Shown here: positions 19,238 to 27,800 of the stretch, piece after piece
Layout of the letters: the number at the start of each line of letters is the position of its first letter
How positions within the stretch are numbered: position 1 is the first letter of the stretch
Assembly (NCBI GenBank): GCA_001281695.1
Contig: LJIE01000001.1
Coordinates: forward strand, 1,626,586-1,690,585
Length of the DNA: 64,000 nt
Reading direction: 5' to 3'
Source of the DNA: a bacterium 336/3
GTDB taxonomy: Bacteria; Bacteroidota; Bacteroidia; Cytophagales; Thermonemataceae
Program-made: the position numbers and the translations under genes
Notes under the pieces: model-generated
What the model was told of the DNA's origin: nothing
Databases searched by the model: none
What the model saw: the letters and a program-made list of their open reading frames with translations, nothing else

Positions 19238-19684
19238 ATGATTATGGTAGAATATGGATTATTTGTTCTCTTGTATTTGGCAACATTGATAGTTCCAAGC
19301 AATAAAGATAAAATTACATTTACTGTTGAAAAAGATAATAGAAAAGAAACATTCTTTTTGGAAAGGACAAAAGAGAAGTTTTCAGCAGATGAAATTTTCT
19401 GGCTTTTTAGTACCAATAATGATGCTTCTAAAGAAAAACTGCTGATTAATCCCAAAAAGCATGAAATTAAATCTCCAATGGGTATGGGAAATGAGCCTAT
19501 TAAAATTATAGATTATATAAAAATACCCAAAGATGCCTCGAAAGCAAATGCTATTCAGCCCAGTGATGTACTTCTCAAGGAAAAACACACACCAATTATA
19601 CTTAAAAGGGTAGGAAACAAAGTACAACTGAAACAGCAAAAAGGATGGATGGAAACATTCAAAAATGTTGAAATTTCTTGGTAA
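19238..19684 (+). CDS. Small membrane-anchored protein downstream of CHAT gene
   Basis: This 148-aa protein begins with a hydrophobic segment (about 2-19, VEYGLFVLLYLATLIV) that could anchor it, followed by a Lys-rich soluble domain. I do not recognise a family. It begins 21 bp after the TPR-CHAT gene and ends in the same terminator, so it is likely coexpressed. Such a partner could be a substrate, inhibitor or regulator of the CHAT protease, but this is positional inference only. An alternative ATG lies 6 bp downstream (19244). Confidence 0.6.
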   Translation: MIMVEYGLFVLLYLATLIVPSNKDKITFTVEKDNRKETFFLERTKEKFSADEIFWLFSTNNDASKEKLLINPKKHEIKSPMGMGNEPIKIIDYIKIPKDASKANAIQPSDVLLKEKHTPIILKRVGNKVQLKQQKGWMETFKNVEISW

Positions 19685-19722
19685 AAAAAGTAGCTTCTTA
19701 ATATTAAGAAGCTACTTTTTTT
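19683..19722. terminator. Long perfect palindromic terminator
   Basis: A 40-bp perfect palindrome, 20 bp per arm (AAAAAAAGTAGCTTCTTAAT and its complement), lies between the convergent CHAT-operon and trpD. The right arm contains the trpD stop codon. Confidence 0.88.
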
Positions 19723-20699
19723 AATGTTTCAAATGCTTGTAGAGCTTTGCCACTTTCAAGACTTTCAGTAGCCATTCCTATACATTCTGTAAGTGTTTTA
19801 TGTGGTTGGGCAGTTTTGAGAGCCATGGAGGCATTGGCAACAACAACAGATTTTTGAGGCTGAGTTCCTTCATTTTTAAGAACATTCATAAAAATTTGAG
19901 CAGATTCTTCAATCGTATCACCACCACTAATTTGCTCCAAACTTAGCTTTTCAGTGTTTAAACTTTCTACTTGAGTCAAGATATCTTCATTTCTTGAAAA
20001 CACCTTGAAATCGCTTGTAAGTGAAATTTCATCATAGCCATCCAAACTGTGTACAATACTGAAATTTTTATCTGTCTGTTGATACAAATAGGCATACAAA
20101 CGAGCCAATTCCAAGCTGAAAACGCCAACCATTTGGTTTTTGGGAAAGGCAGGGTTTACCATAGGTCCCAACATATTAAAAAAGGTTTTTACACCCAATT
20201 CTCTACGAATAGGAGCTACATTTTTGAGAGCAGGATGAAACAAAGGAGCATGCAAAATACAAATATTGGCTTGGTCAAGTTGTTTTTGGATAGAATTTTT
20301 GTCACTAGTAAATTTAATACCAAAATATTCTAAAACATTGGAACTACCACAAGCCGATGAAACACCATAATTACCATGTTTGGCAACAGCCTGCCCTGCT
20401 CCAGCTACCACAAACGAGGCAAGTGTAGAAATATTGAATGTGTTTTTGCCATCTCCACCTGTTCCACACAAATCAATAGGGTTGTAGGCATTCAAATCCA
20501 AGCCAATACACAAATCGAGCATAGCATCTCTGAAACCTTCTAATTCTTCTACTGTAATACTTCGCATCAGATAAACTGTCATGAAGGCAGCAATTTGAGA
20601 ATTATTATATTTGTTAAGAGCTATATTTTTGAGTATTTCAGTAGCTTCCGATTTACTAAGTGTTTTATGTTCAAAAAGATGATTGAGAATTTCTTTCAT
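19704..20699 (-). CDS. trpD: Anthranilate phosphoribosyltransferase TrpD
   Basis: TrpD transfers phosphoribose from PRPP to anthranilate, the second committed step of tryptophan synthesis. The PRPP-binding signature CGTGGDGKNTFNIST is at about 82-96, and the conserved KHGNYGVSS stretch follows at about 112-120. The 331-aa length is normal. The start is 2 bp after the stop of the upstream DAHP synthase/chorismate mutase gene (20702), so the two are one operon. No other trp genes are in the window, so the tryptophan pathway is dispersed in this genome. Confidence 0.94.
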   Translation of the reverse strand: MKEILNHLFEHKTLSKSEATEILKNIALNKYNNSQIAAFMTVYLMRSITVEELEGFRDAMLDLCIGLDLNAYNPIDLCGTGGDGKNTFNISTLASFVVAGAGQAVAKHGNYGVSSACGSSNVLEYFGIKFTSDKNSIQKQLDQANICILHAPLFHPALKNVAPIRRELGVKTFFNMLGPMVNPAFPKNQMVGVFSLELARLYAYLYQQTDKNFSIVHSLDGYDEISLTSDFKVFSRNEDILTQVESLNTEKLSLEQISGGDTIEESAQIFMNVLKNEGTQPQKSVVVANASMALKTAQPHKTLTECIGMATESLESGKALQAFETLKKVAS

Positions 20700-20701
20700 A
20701 C

Positions 20702-21799
20702 TTATGCTTTTTCAGTAATTTTTGTCATCACTTCAGTTTGTTTACGAATAGACTCCACATGGATGAGTTTATAAATTTCTTGAATCAAATCTTTGCTTAA
20801 CCCCATTTTTTCTGCCCAAATAGGGCGAGTACGGAAAATCTCATTCCAACGGTCTAATTGAAAAATACTGATATTATTATCTTTTTTATAATCACCTATT
20901 TGTTCAACAAGTTTCATACGAGTAGCAAAAACTTCAATCAGTTCTCTATCTATTTCGTCTATTTGTTTACGTAATTGTTCCAAATGATTGTTAAACTCTA
21001 CATCATCCGTTTTTTGCTTTCTAATTTGGAAATTAGCTATCATTTCACCCAATTCTTCAGGGTTTACTTGCTGTTTTGCATCACTCCAAGCCTTGTCAGG
21101 TGTGATGTGCGTTTCAATCATCAAGCCTTCATAATTCAAATCTAAAGCTTTTTGAGATACTTGAGCTACCAGACTTCTTACTCCTGTAATGTGGCTTGGG
21201 TCGCAAATAATAGGCAATTGAGGAAAAATACGTTTCAACTCCAAAGGTATTTGCCATGTCGGAGGATTTCTATATTTACTTTCTTGTAGAGAAGAAAAAC
21301 CTCTATGAATAGCTGCAATTTTATTGATACCCACTTTATGAAGACGCTCAATAGCACCCAGCCACAGTGCTAAATCAGGGTTTACAGGGTTTTTAACCAT
21401 GACAGGGATATCCACACCCCTTAAAGCATCAGCCAAATCTTGTACATTAAATGGATTTACAGTTGTTCTTGCTCCAATCCAAAGTATATCCACGCCATAT
21501 TTCAAAGCAAGTTCAATATGCTGAGGTGTTGCCACTTCAATGGCAAAAGGCAAATTGACTTCTTTTTTTACAGTTTGTATCCAAGGCAATGCTATTTCTC
21601 CATGTCCTTCAAAGTTACCAGGACGGGTACGAGGTTTCCAAATACCAGCTCTTAAAGCACTAATATTAAGGTTTTTAAGTTGTAAACAAGTAGCAACAAG
21701 TTGCTCCTCTGTTTCGGCACTACATGGTCCTGCGATAATAGCCACATCTTTATAGGGCAACCATGTAGAAAGAGGCGTACAATTTAATTCAAATTCCAT
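20702..21799 (-). CDS. Bifunctional DAHP synthase/chorismate mutase type II
   Basis: This is a 365-aa fusion. Residues 1-260 are a DAHP synthase of the KdsA-like type I-beta class (motifs IAGPCSAETEEQL near 23-35, KNPVNPDLALWLGA and ICDPSHITG). Residues about 265-355 are a chorismate mutase of the AroQ class (LRKQIDEIDRELIEVFATRM and the following basic helix). The first domain makes 3-deoxy-D-arabino-heptulosonate 7-phosphate from PEP and erythrose 4-phosphate; the second converts chorismate to prephenate. This arrangement is typical of Bacteroidota, where the mutase often contributes to feedback control of the synthase. It is the first gene of an aromatic amino acid operon with trpD. The spacer before fmt carries a 12-bp palindrome. 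Confidence 0.93.
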   Translation of the reverse strand: MEFELNCTPLSTWLPYKDVAIIAGPCSAETEEQLVATCLQLKNLNISALRAGIWKPRTRPGNFEGHGEIALPWIQTVKKEVNLPFAIEVATPQHIELALKYGVDILWIGARTTVNPFNVQDLADALRGVDIPVMVKNPVNPDLALWLGAIERLHKVGINKIAAIHRGFSSLQESKYRNPPTWQIPLELKRIFPQLPIICDPSHITGVRSLVAQVSQKALDLNYEGLMIETHITPDKAWSDAKQQVNPEELGEMIANFQIRKQKTDDVEFNNHLEQLRKQIDEIDRELIEVFATRMKLVEQIGDYKKDNNISIFQLDRWNEIFRTRPIWAEKMGLSKDLIQEIYKLIHVESIRKQTEVMTKITEKA

Positions 21800-21837
21800 A
21801 ATCTATTCTGTTGAAGGGAAATACAAATTTAGAAAAA

Positions 21838-21849
21838 TTCTAATTAGAA
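21838..21849. promoter_or_regulatory. 12-bp perfect palindrome in aro/fmt spacer
   Basis: TTCTAATTAGAA is self-complementary and is nested in a wider inverted-repeat context (TTAGAA-AAA-TTCTAA just to its left). It lies 39-50 bp upstream of the DAHP synthase start, a place where an operator could act. In such AT-rich DNA a 12-bp palindrome can arise by chance. Confidence 0.3.
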
Positions 21850-21941
21850 ATACTAAAACACTTCTGATTCTAAAAAAATTTGTTTCTTGATAAGAAAAAC
21901 ATTTTATTTGAACCTCTTGTTTTAATTTTAAAGTTTTTTTA

Positions 21942-22847
21942 ATGCGAATTATTTATCTTGGAACGCCTGAGTTTGCTGTACCTTCTCTACAAATACTTGT
22001 AGAAAATGGTTATGAGGTGGTGGCTGTGGTTACTGCCCCTGATAAACCTGCAGGTAGAGGAAATCAAATACAAATGTCAGATGTAAAAAAATATGCATTA
22101 AGTCAAAATTTAAACATATTACAACCCGAAAAACTAAAAGATTCTGAATTTTTAGAAACACTAAAAGCTTTAAAAGCTGATTTACAGATAGTAGTGGCAT
22201 TTAGAATGTTACCTGAAGTAGTTTGGAGTATGCCATCTTTGGGAACGTTTAATTTACATGCTTCATTGCTACCTAAATACAGAGGTGCAGCCCCTATCAA
22301 CTGGGCGATTATCAATGGAGAAAAAGAAACTGGGGCTACAACATTCTTTCTACAACACGAAATAGATACAGGAAATATTATCTTTCAAGATAAAGAACCT
22401 ATCAATCAAACTGACACAGTAGGAACATTATACGAACGCTTGATGTATAAAGGAGCAAAATTAGTACTGAAAACAGTACAAGCTATCGAAAAAGGAGAAG
22501 TACAGACAAGTCCACAAATTGGAGAAATTACACATGCTCCTAAAATTTTTAGAGAAACTTGCCAAATAGATTGGAACAAAGAACACTCTGAAATTTATGA
22601 TTTTATAAGAGGGCTTGCACCATACCCTGCAGCTTGGACAAATCTGCAAGGAAAAAATTGTAAAATTTACGAAATTAGTACTGAAAAAAGTGATATTTCC
22701 TCACAAGGCCAAATTGGAGATGTATATGCTGATGGTAAAAAATTAGCTTTTTTTTCAAAAAGTGGTTGGATTGAGATAAATGACTTGCAATTGGAAGGAA
22801 AAAAGCGTATGTTAGTTTCTGAGTTCTTAAAAGGTTTTCGCCTATGA
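21942..22847 (+). CDS. fmt: Methionyl-tRNA formyltransferase
   Basis: Fmt formylates the methionine on initiator tRNA using 10-formyl-THF, for translation initiation. Residues 1-200 hold the formyltransferase fold, with the active-site motifs FNLHASLLPKYRGAAP (about 102-117) and HEIDTGNI (about 141-148). The OB-fold C-terminal domain occupies about 205-301. The 301-aa length is slightly shorter than E. coli Fmt. The stop codon region overlaps folA by 4 bp, so the pair shares a folate theme: Fmt consumes formyl-THF and DHFR feeds the THF pool. It is divergent from the DAHP synthase gene. Confidence 0.95.
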   Translation: MRIIYLGTPEFAVPSLQILVENGYEVVAVVTAPDKPAGRGNQIQMSDVKKYALSQNLNILQPEKLKDSEFLETLKALKADLQIVVAFRMLPEVVWSMPSLGTFNLHASLLPKYRGAAPINWAIINGEKETGATTFFLQHEIDTGNIIFQDKEPINQTDTVGTLYERLMYKGAKLVLKTVQAIEKGEVQTSPQIGEITHAPKIFRETCQIDWNKEHSEIYDFIRGLAPYPAAWTNLQGKNCKIYEISTEKSDISSQGQIGDVYADGKKLAFFSKSGWIEINDLQLEGKKRMLVSEFLKGFRL

Positions 22848-23344
22848 CATCATTAGTAGTAGCCGTTGCTGAAAATAATATTATTGGAATACAAGGTAAG
22901 TTGCCTTGGCGTTTATCAGATGATTTAAAGTTTTTTAAGCACCTTACAGAAAATCATGTACTGATTATGGGTAGAAAAACTTTCGAATCTCTGCCAAAAA
23001 AATTGCCTAACAGAGTACACATTATTGTCACACGTAATAGAAAGTATAATTTGGATGATGATGATTGTTTTGTTGTTAGTTGTTTGGATGAAGCATTAGA
23101 TTTCTCTAAAACCTTTTTTGGAAAACAGGCTTTTGTAATAGGAGGAGGAGAGATATATCAGCAAGCCTTGGAAAAGAAAATTGTAGATAAAATATATATG
23201 ACCAGAGTAAAAGCTAAGCCAGAAGGAGACACATTTTTTATGAATACAAACTGGGATAATTGGCAAGAAAAAAGCCGAACATCATTTTTTAAAGGAGAAA
23301 AAAACGAGTTCGACTTTGATATTGTTGAGCTTATTAAAAAATAA
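22844..23344 (+). CDS. folA: Dihydrofolate reductase
   Basis: DHFR reduces dihydrofolate with NADPH. At 166 aa it has the usual size. The visible motifs are IGIQGKLPWRLSDDLKFF (about 15-32) with the acidic catalytic residue in LSDDLK, MGRKTFESLP at about 44-53, and the cofactor motif VIGGGEIYQQAL (about 97-108). Its ATG overlaps the fmt stop (ATGA), so translation is coupled. The convergent PorP/OmpA gene ends 8 bp downstream. Confidence 0.95.
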   Translation: MTSLVVAVAENNIIGIQGKLPWRLSDDLKFFKHLTENHVLIMGRKTFESLPKKLPNRVHIIVTRNRKYNLDDDDCFVVSCLDEALDFSKTFFGKQAFVIGGGEIYQQALEKKIVDKIYMTRVKAKPEGDTFFMNTNWDNWQEKSRTSFFKGEKNEFDFDIVELIKK

Positions 23345-23352
23345 GAATTCTT

Positions 23353-24792
23353 TTATTTAGGAGCTATAATCCTAAATTCTACACGCCTATTGCGAACTCT
23401 ACCAGCCTCTGTCTCGTTGTTTGCAATAGGTTTTTTATCATACCAACCTCTTACTACAAGACGTTTTTTGTCTATTCCTTTACGTATAAGATAATTGTAA
23501 ACAATTACGGCTCTTGCTTTGGAAGTGAATAAGTTTTCTTTACCCAAATTGCAGGTATGTCCTGAAATTTCAATCATTGTTTCAGGTTTAGCAATGAGAG
23601 TAGAGGCTATTTTATCCAAGAATGCCTTTGTTCCTTCATCAAGCAAATAACTACTATAACTGAATAAAACAGAACGTTTGAACAAGTCGAATTCTTCTCC
23701 AGTTAGAGTATAATTCAATGTAGAGTCTTCTGGAATACAAACTGAAACGTCTAAAATATCAGAAGGTGTAATGATGCTATCTTTTTTAACTGGAATAGTT
23801 TCTTTTTTACGTTTTTTGCCAATATATTTTCTATAACCAATACCTATTTCAGCAGAACCATTGGCTGTTCCTAAATTTTGAGGGCGTGTGGAACTAAAAT
23901 CATAACTAAAATTGAAAAAATAATCTTTATGATAGAGCTCAACACCTGCTAAAAAAGCATTTTGTAAACTATACCAACCATTGAAAGCAATAAAACTTCT
24001 TTGATTTTCAGGATTTAGATAATAGCGAAAAGCTGAACCAACATTGGTTTGACGTATACTACCTTGTTGAACATGTCTTATATTTGGGAAAATAGAAATC
24101 TGTTGATTGTTAAATACTTGAGCTCCTGCAATAAAAACCAATGCAATGGGTATTTTATTGCTAATATCTGTAAAAGCATCATTAGGCTGATTGAGTTGTT
24201 TACCTGAAATACCTAAATAAGCTTTTTGTATTCCGTTGGTGTCAAGCATTTGCCACATTATACCAATATCTACCATTGGAAGATTGACATTTGTATTCAA
24301 AGTGTTGAGATTATTAGGCAGAGTAGCATCAAAGGTTCTACGAATATCGTTCCACTGACTACCTGTATTGAGCTTGTCTAAGAATATATTTCTACTATAA
24401 AATCCTCCTTGAGCTCCTAACGTGATTTTTTGATACTTGGGTAAATCAAAATTATAAGCAAAAGCCACAGAGCCTCCAGTTGTACGCATCAGACCACCAA
24501 TACCTGCATTATCACTTAAAATTTGCAAACCAATACCAGCCCAATGTTTGTTATCTTTTTTTCGGATAAGGGGATAAAATCCATATAGTAAAGGTGTAGT
24601 GAAGGCTTGCCCACCCCCAACAGCCTGATTCTTATAGAAAAACCCACCTTTAATAGAAGTTTCTGTGCCTACCATTGCAGGATTGGTAAGTAGAGGTGTT
24701 TGATGAAATTGAGAAAAATATAAATTTTGAGCCTTTATTTCCAATAAACATCCTAAAATAAAGCAAAATGATATAATAGTTTTAATGTACAT
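23353..24792 (-). CDS. PorP/SprF-family protein fused to an OmpA domain
   Basis: After a signal peptide (about 1-21) residues 22-320 match the PorP/SprF beta-barrel family that accompanies type IX secretion and surface adhesin export (LYFSQFHQTPLLTNPAMVG motif near 24-42). A linker with a basic patch (KKRKKE, about 326-331) leads to residues about 365-479, an OmpA-like peptidoglycan-binding domain with NLFTSKARAVIVYNYLI and RNRRVEFRI motifs. PorP/SprF and OmpA parts are more usually separate proteins, so this is a fusion. It lies 11 bp downstream of the SprB-like adhesin gene on the same strand, which is the classic SprB/SprF arrangement. Predicted role: outer membrane component that helps secrete or anchor the adhesin. 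The fused OmpA domain would add peptidoglycan anchoring. Confidence 0.85.
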   Translation of the reverse strand: MYIKTIISFCFILGCLLEIKAQNLYFSQFHQTPLLTNPAMVGTETSIKGGFFYKNQAVGGGQAFTTPLLYGFYPLIRKKDNKHWAGIGLQILSDNAGIGGLMRTTGGSVAFAYNFDLPKYQKITLGAQGGFYSRNIFLDKLNTGSQWNDIRRTFDATLPNNLNTLNTNVNLPMVDIGIMWQMLDTNGIQKAYLGISGKQLNQPNDAFTDISNKIPIALVFIAGAQVFNNQQISIFPNIRHVQQGSIRQTNVGSAFRYYLNPENQRSFIAFNGWYSLQNAFLAGVELYHKDYFFNFSYDFSSTRPQNLGTANGSAEIGIGYRKYIGKKRKKETIPVKKDSIITPSDILDVSVCIPEDSTLNYTLTGEEFDLFKRSVLFSYSSYLLDEGTKAFLDKIASTLIAKPETMIEISGHTCNLGKENLFTSKARAVIVYNYLIRKGIDKKRLVVRGWYDKKPIANNETEAGRVRNRRVEFRIIAPK

Positions 24793-24803
24793 AGCTTTTG
24801 TGT

Positions 24804-27800
24804 TTATCTAACAAGTAATACAGTTCCTGATTTTTTTCCTTTGTAACTAAGTTCATTACCAGTAAGGTATTTTCCTTTCAGTTCCCAAGTGAATATGCCT
24901 GTTGGTAAATCTTTACCATTAAAAGTACCATTCCAACCTGTTGTGGTAGCCTCAGCTACATTGCTGGTTTCATAAACTACTTGCCCCAATTTATCGAAGA
25001 TTCTTAAAGTAATTTCTCCAATTCCATTACCAAAAACTTTAAAACTTTGATTTTTAGGATCTGAGTTTTGAGGTGTGAAGGCATTAGGCACAAATAATTC
25101 ACTACCAAATACTTCTATTGTAATTTGAGAAGTATTTGTACAGCCCCTGTTATCTGTGGCTGTTACAGTATAGGTTGTCGTTTGATTAGGATTAGCAGTT
25201 GGATTCAAACTGTTTGCATCAGAAAGCCCTTCAGCAGGTGACCAAACAGCACTTACAAGTGTTTGAGAACCTGTAACACTCAAATTGGTACTTTCTCCCT
25301 CATTGATGCCTATAATATTTGCATTAACGTTAAGTGTTAGATTTGGGATATTGGTTCCTACAGTAAAACTTGTAACAACTGACTGACAGTTGAAAAAATC
25401 ACGAACAGTAACACTATAAGACCCTGCTGTAAGATTTGCTATATCTTCAACGGTTGCACCATTTGACCATGTAAAAATATAAGGAGCTTGCCCACCTGTA
25501 ATACTGATATTGACTGCTCCACTATTAGCAGGATTACAAGTAGTTACATCTGTTATAACTCCAGTAACTGTAATTGTAGTGGGGGTAAGTTGTACCAAAG
25601 CTTGTACTGGTACACGAGCACTTTCACAGGAACCATTTACAGCTGATACAAAATAAGTAGTAGATGCTACTACTAGACTAGGTGTGGTATAAGTGTTGTT
25701 TGTTTCTCCAGCAATAAGAGTTGTTCCATCAGGCTCATACCAACGATAATTACCATTTGTTCCTCCAGATGCAGTTAGTACCACACTACCTGCACCACAA
25801 CGGGTTCCATTGGTAGTAGTTGGGGCAGTAGGTGTTTGTACAACTGTGAGAGTAAATGTGTTACTACTTGTACAACTGCCATTTGCGAGTGTATAAGTAA
25901 TTGTATAAGCTCCTGATGTGCTACCTGCCAAATTAATAACTCCAGTTGAGGCATTGATGGAAAGTCCAACAGGTAAAGCAGAAAAAGTCCCTCCAGCCTG
26001 TGAAACAGTGGGACTCGGATTAGTGTCTGTGGTACAATAACTTGGTTGTGAGTAGCTGATTGTTGGTGTTGCAGGAGTTGTGACAATACTAACATTAAAA
26101 GTTCCACTATTAGAACCACAACCATTCGTAAGTGTATAAGTAACGGTGTAAGAATTAGCGGTGCTACTTGCTAAATTAATAACTCCAGAAGAAGCATTGA
26201 TACTTAACCCAGCAGGTGAGGCAGAAAAAGTTCCCCCAGCCTGTGAAACTGTAGGGCTTGGGTTAGTACCAGTAGTACAATAACTTGTTTGCGGATAGCT
26301 CACAGTTGGTGTTGTAGGTAACGGATTGATTGTAACAGAGAAATTCTGAGTGGTACTACACCCTCCTGAAGTAATTGTATAACTAACACTGTAAGTTCCT
26401 GCCGTACTGCTTGCTAAATTAATCAACCCACTCACAGCATTGATTGAGAGTCCAGCCGTAGAAGCAAAAGAGCCACCAGTTGGGTTTACAGTAGGGCTTG
26501 GGTTAGGGTCATTTTGACAAAAAGTATTGCTTGGATAAGTAAATGTTGTAATGGTTGGGTTGGGGTTGATAGTTACACTGCTTGTAACTTGTCTTGAACA
26601 ACTTCCCAAAGTTACAGTGTAAGTAACTGTATATGTACCAGTTGCAGAGGTGCTGGGTTTTATAACTCCAGTTGATTTATTTAAGCTTAATCCAGCAGGT
26701 AAGGCAGAAAAAGTCCCTCCAGCAGGAGTAAAAGTTGGTGTAGTTGGGCTATCATTCACACAATAAGCTGTTTGAGAATAAGATAGTGTAGGAACAGCAG
26801 GAGCAGGATTGATTGTAACAGAGAAATTCTGAGTGGTACTACACCCTCCTGAAGTAATTGTATAACTAACACTGTAAGTTCCTGCCGTACTGCTTGCTAA
26901 ATTAATCAACCCACTCACAGCATTGATAGAAAGTCCAGCAGTAGAGGCAAAAGAGCCACCAGTTGGGTTTACGGTAGGGCTTGGGTTAGGGTCATTTTGG
27001 CAAAAAGTATTACTTGGATAAGTAAATGTTGTGATAACTGGGTTGGGGTTGATGGTAACATTGGTTGTAACTTGTCTTGAACAACCCCCTAAAGTTACAG
27101 TGTAAGTAACTGTATATGTACCAGTTGCAGATGTGCTAGGTGTGATAACCCCAGTTGATGTATTTAAGCTTAATCCAGCAGGCAAGGCAGAAAAAGTCCC
27201 TCCAGCAGGAGTAAAAGTAGGTGTAGTTGGGCTATCATTCACACAATAAGCTGTTTGAGAATAAGATAGTGTAGGAACAGCAGGAGCAGGATTGATTGTA
27301 ACAGAGAAGTTTTGAGTGGTATTACACCCTCCTGAAGTAATAGTATAACTAACACTATAAGTTCCTGCCGTACTGCTTGCTAAGTTAATTAGTCCACTCA
27401 CAGCATTGATTGAGAGTCCAGCCGTAGAGGCAAAAGAGCCACCAGTTGGGTTTACAGTAGGGCTTGGGTTAGGGTCATTTTGACAAAAAGTATTACTTGG
27501 ATAAGTAAATGTTGTAATGGTTGGGTTGGGATTGATGGTAACATTAGTTGTCACTTGTCTTGAACAACTTCCCAAAGTTACAGTGTAAGTAACTGTATAT
27601 GTACCAGTTGCAGAGGTGCTGGGTGTGATAACTCCAGTTGATGTATTTAAGCTTAATCCAGCAGGTAAGGCAGAAAAAGTCCCTCCAGCAGGAGTGAAAG
27701 TAGGTGTAGTTGGGCTATCATTCACACAATAAGCTGTTTGAGAATAAGATAGTGTAGGAACAGCAGGAGCAGGATTGATTGTAACAGAGAAGTTTTGAGT

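Noticed and set aside
25775-26125. Leu/Gln-rich open frame inside the adhesin gene
   Set aside because: It is a shifted frame of the tandem repeats and mirrors their period; the adhesin frame has clear domain structure.
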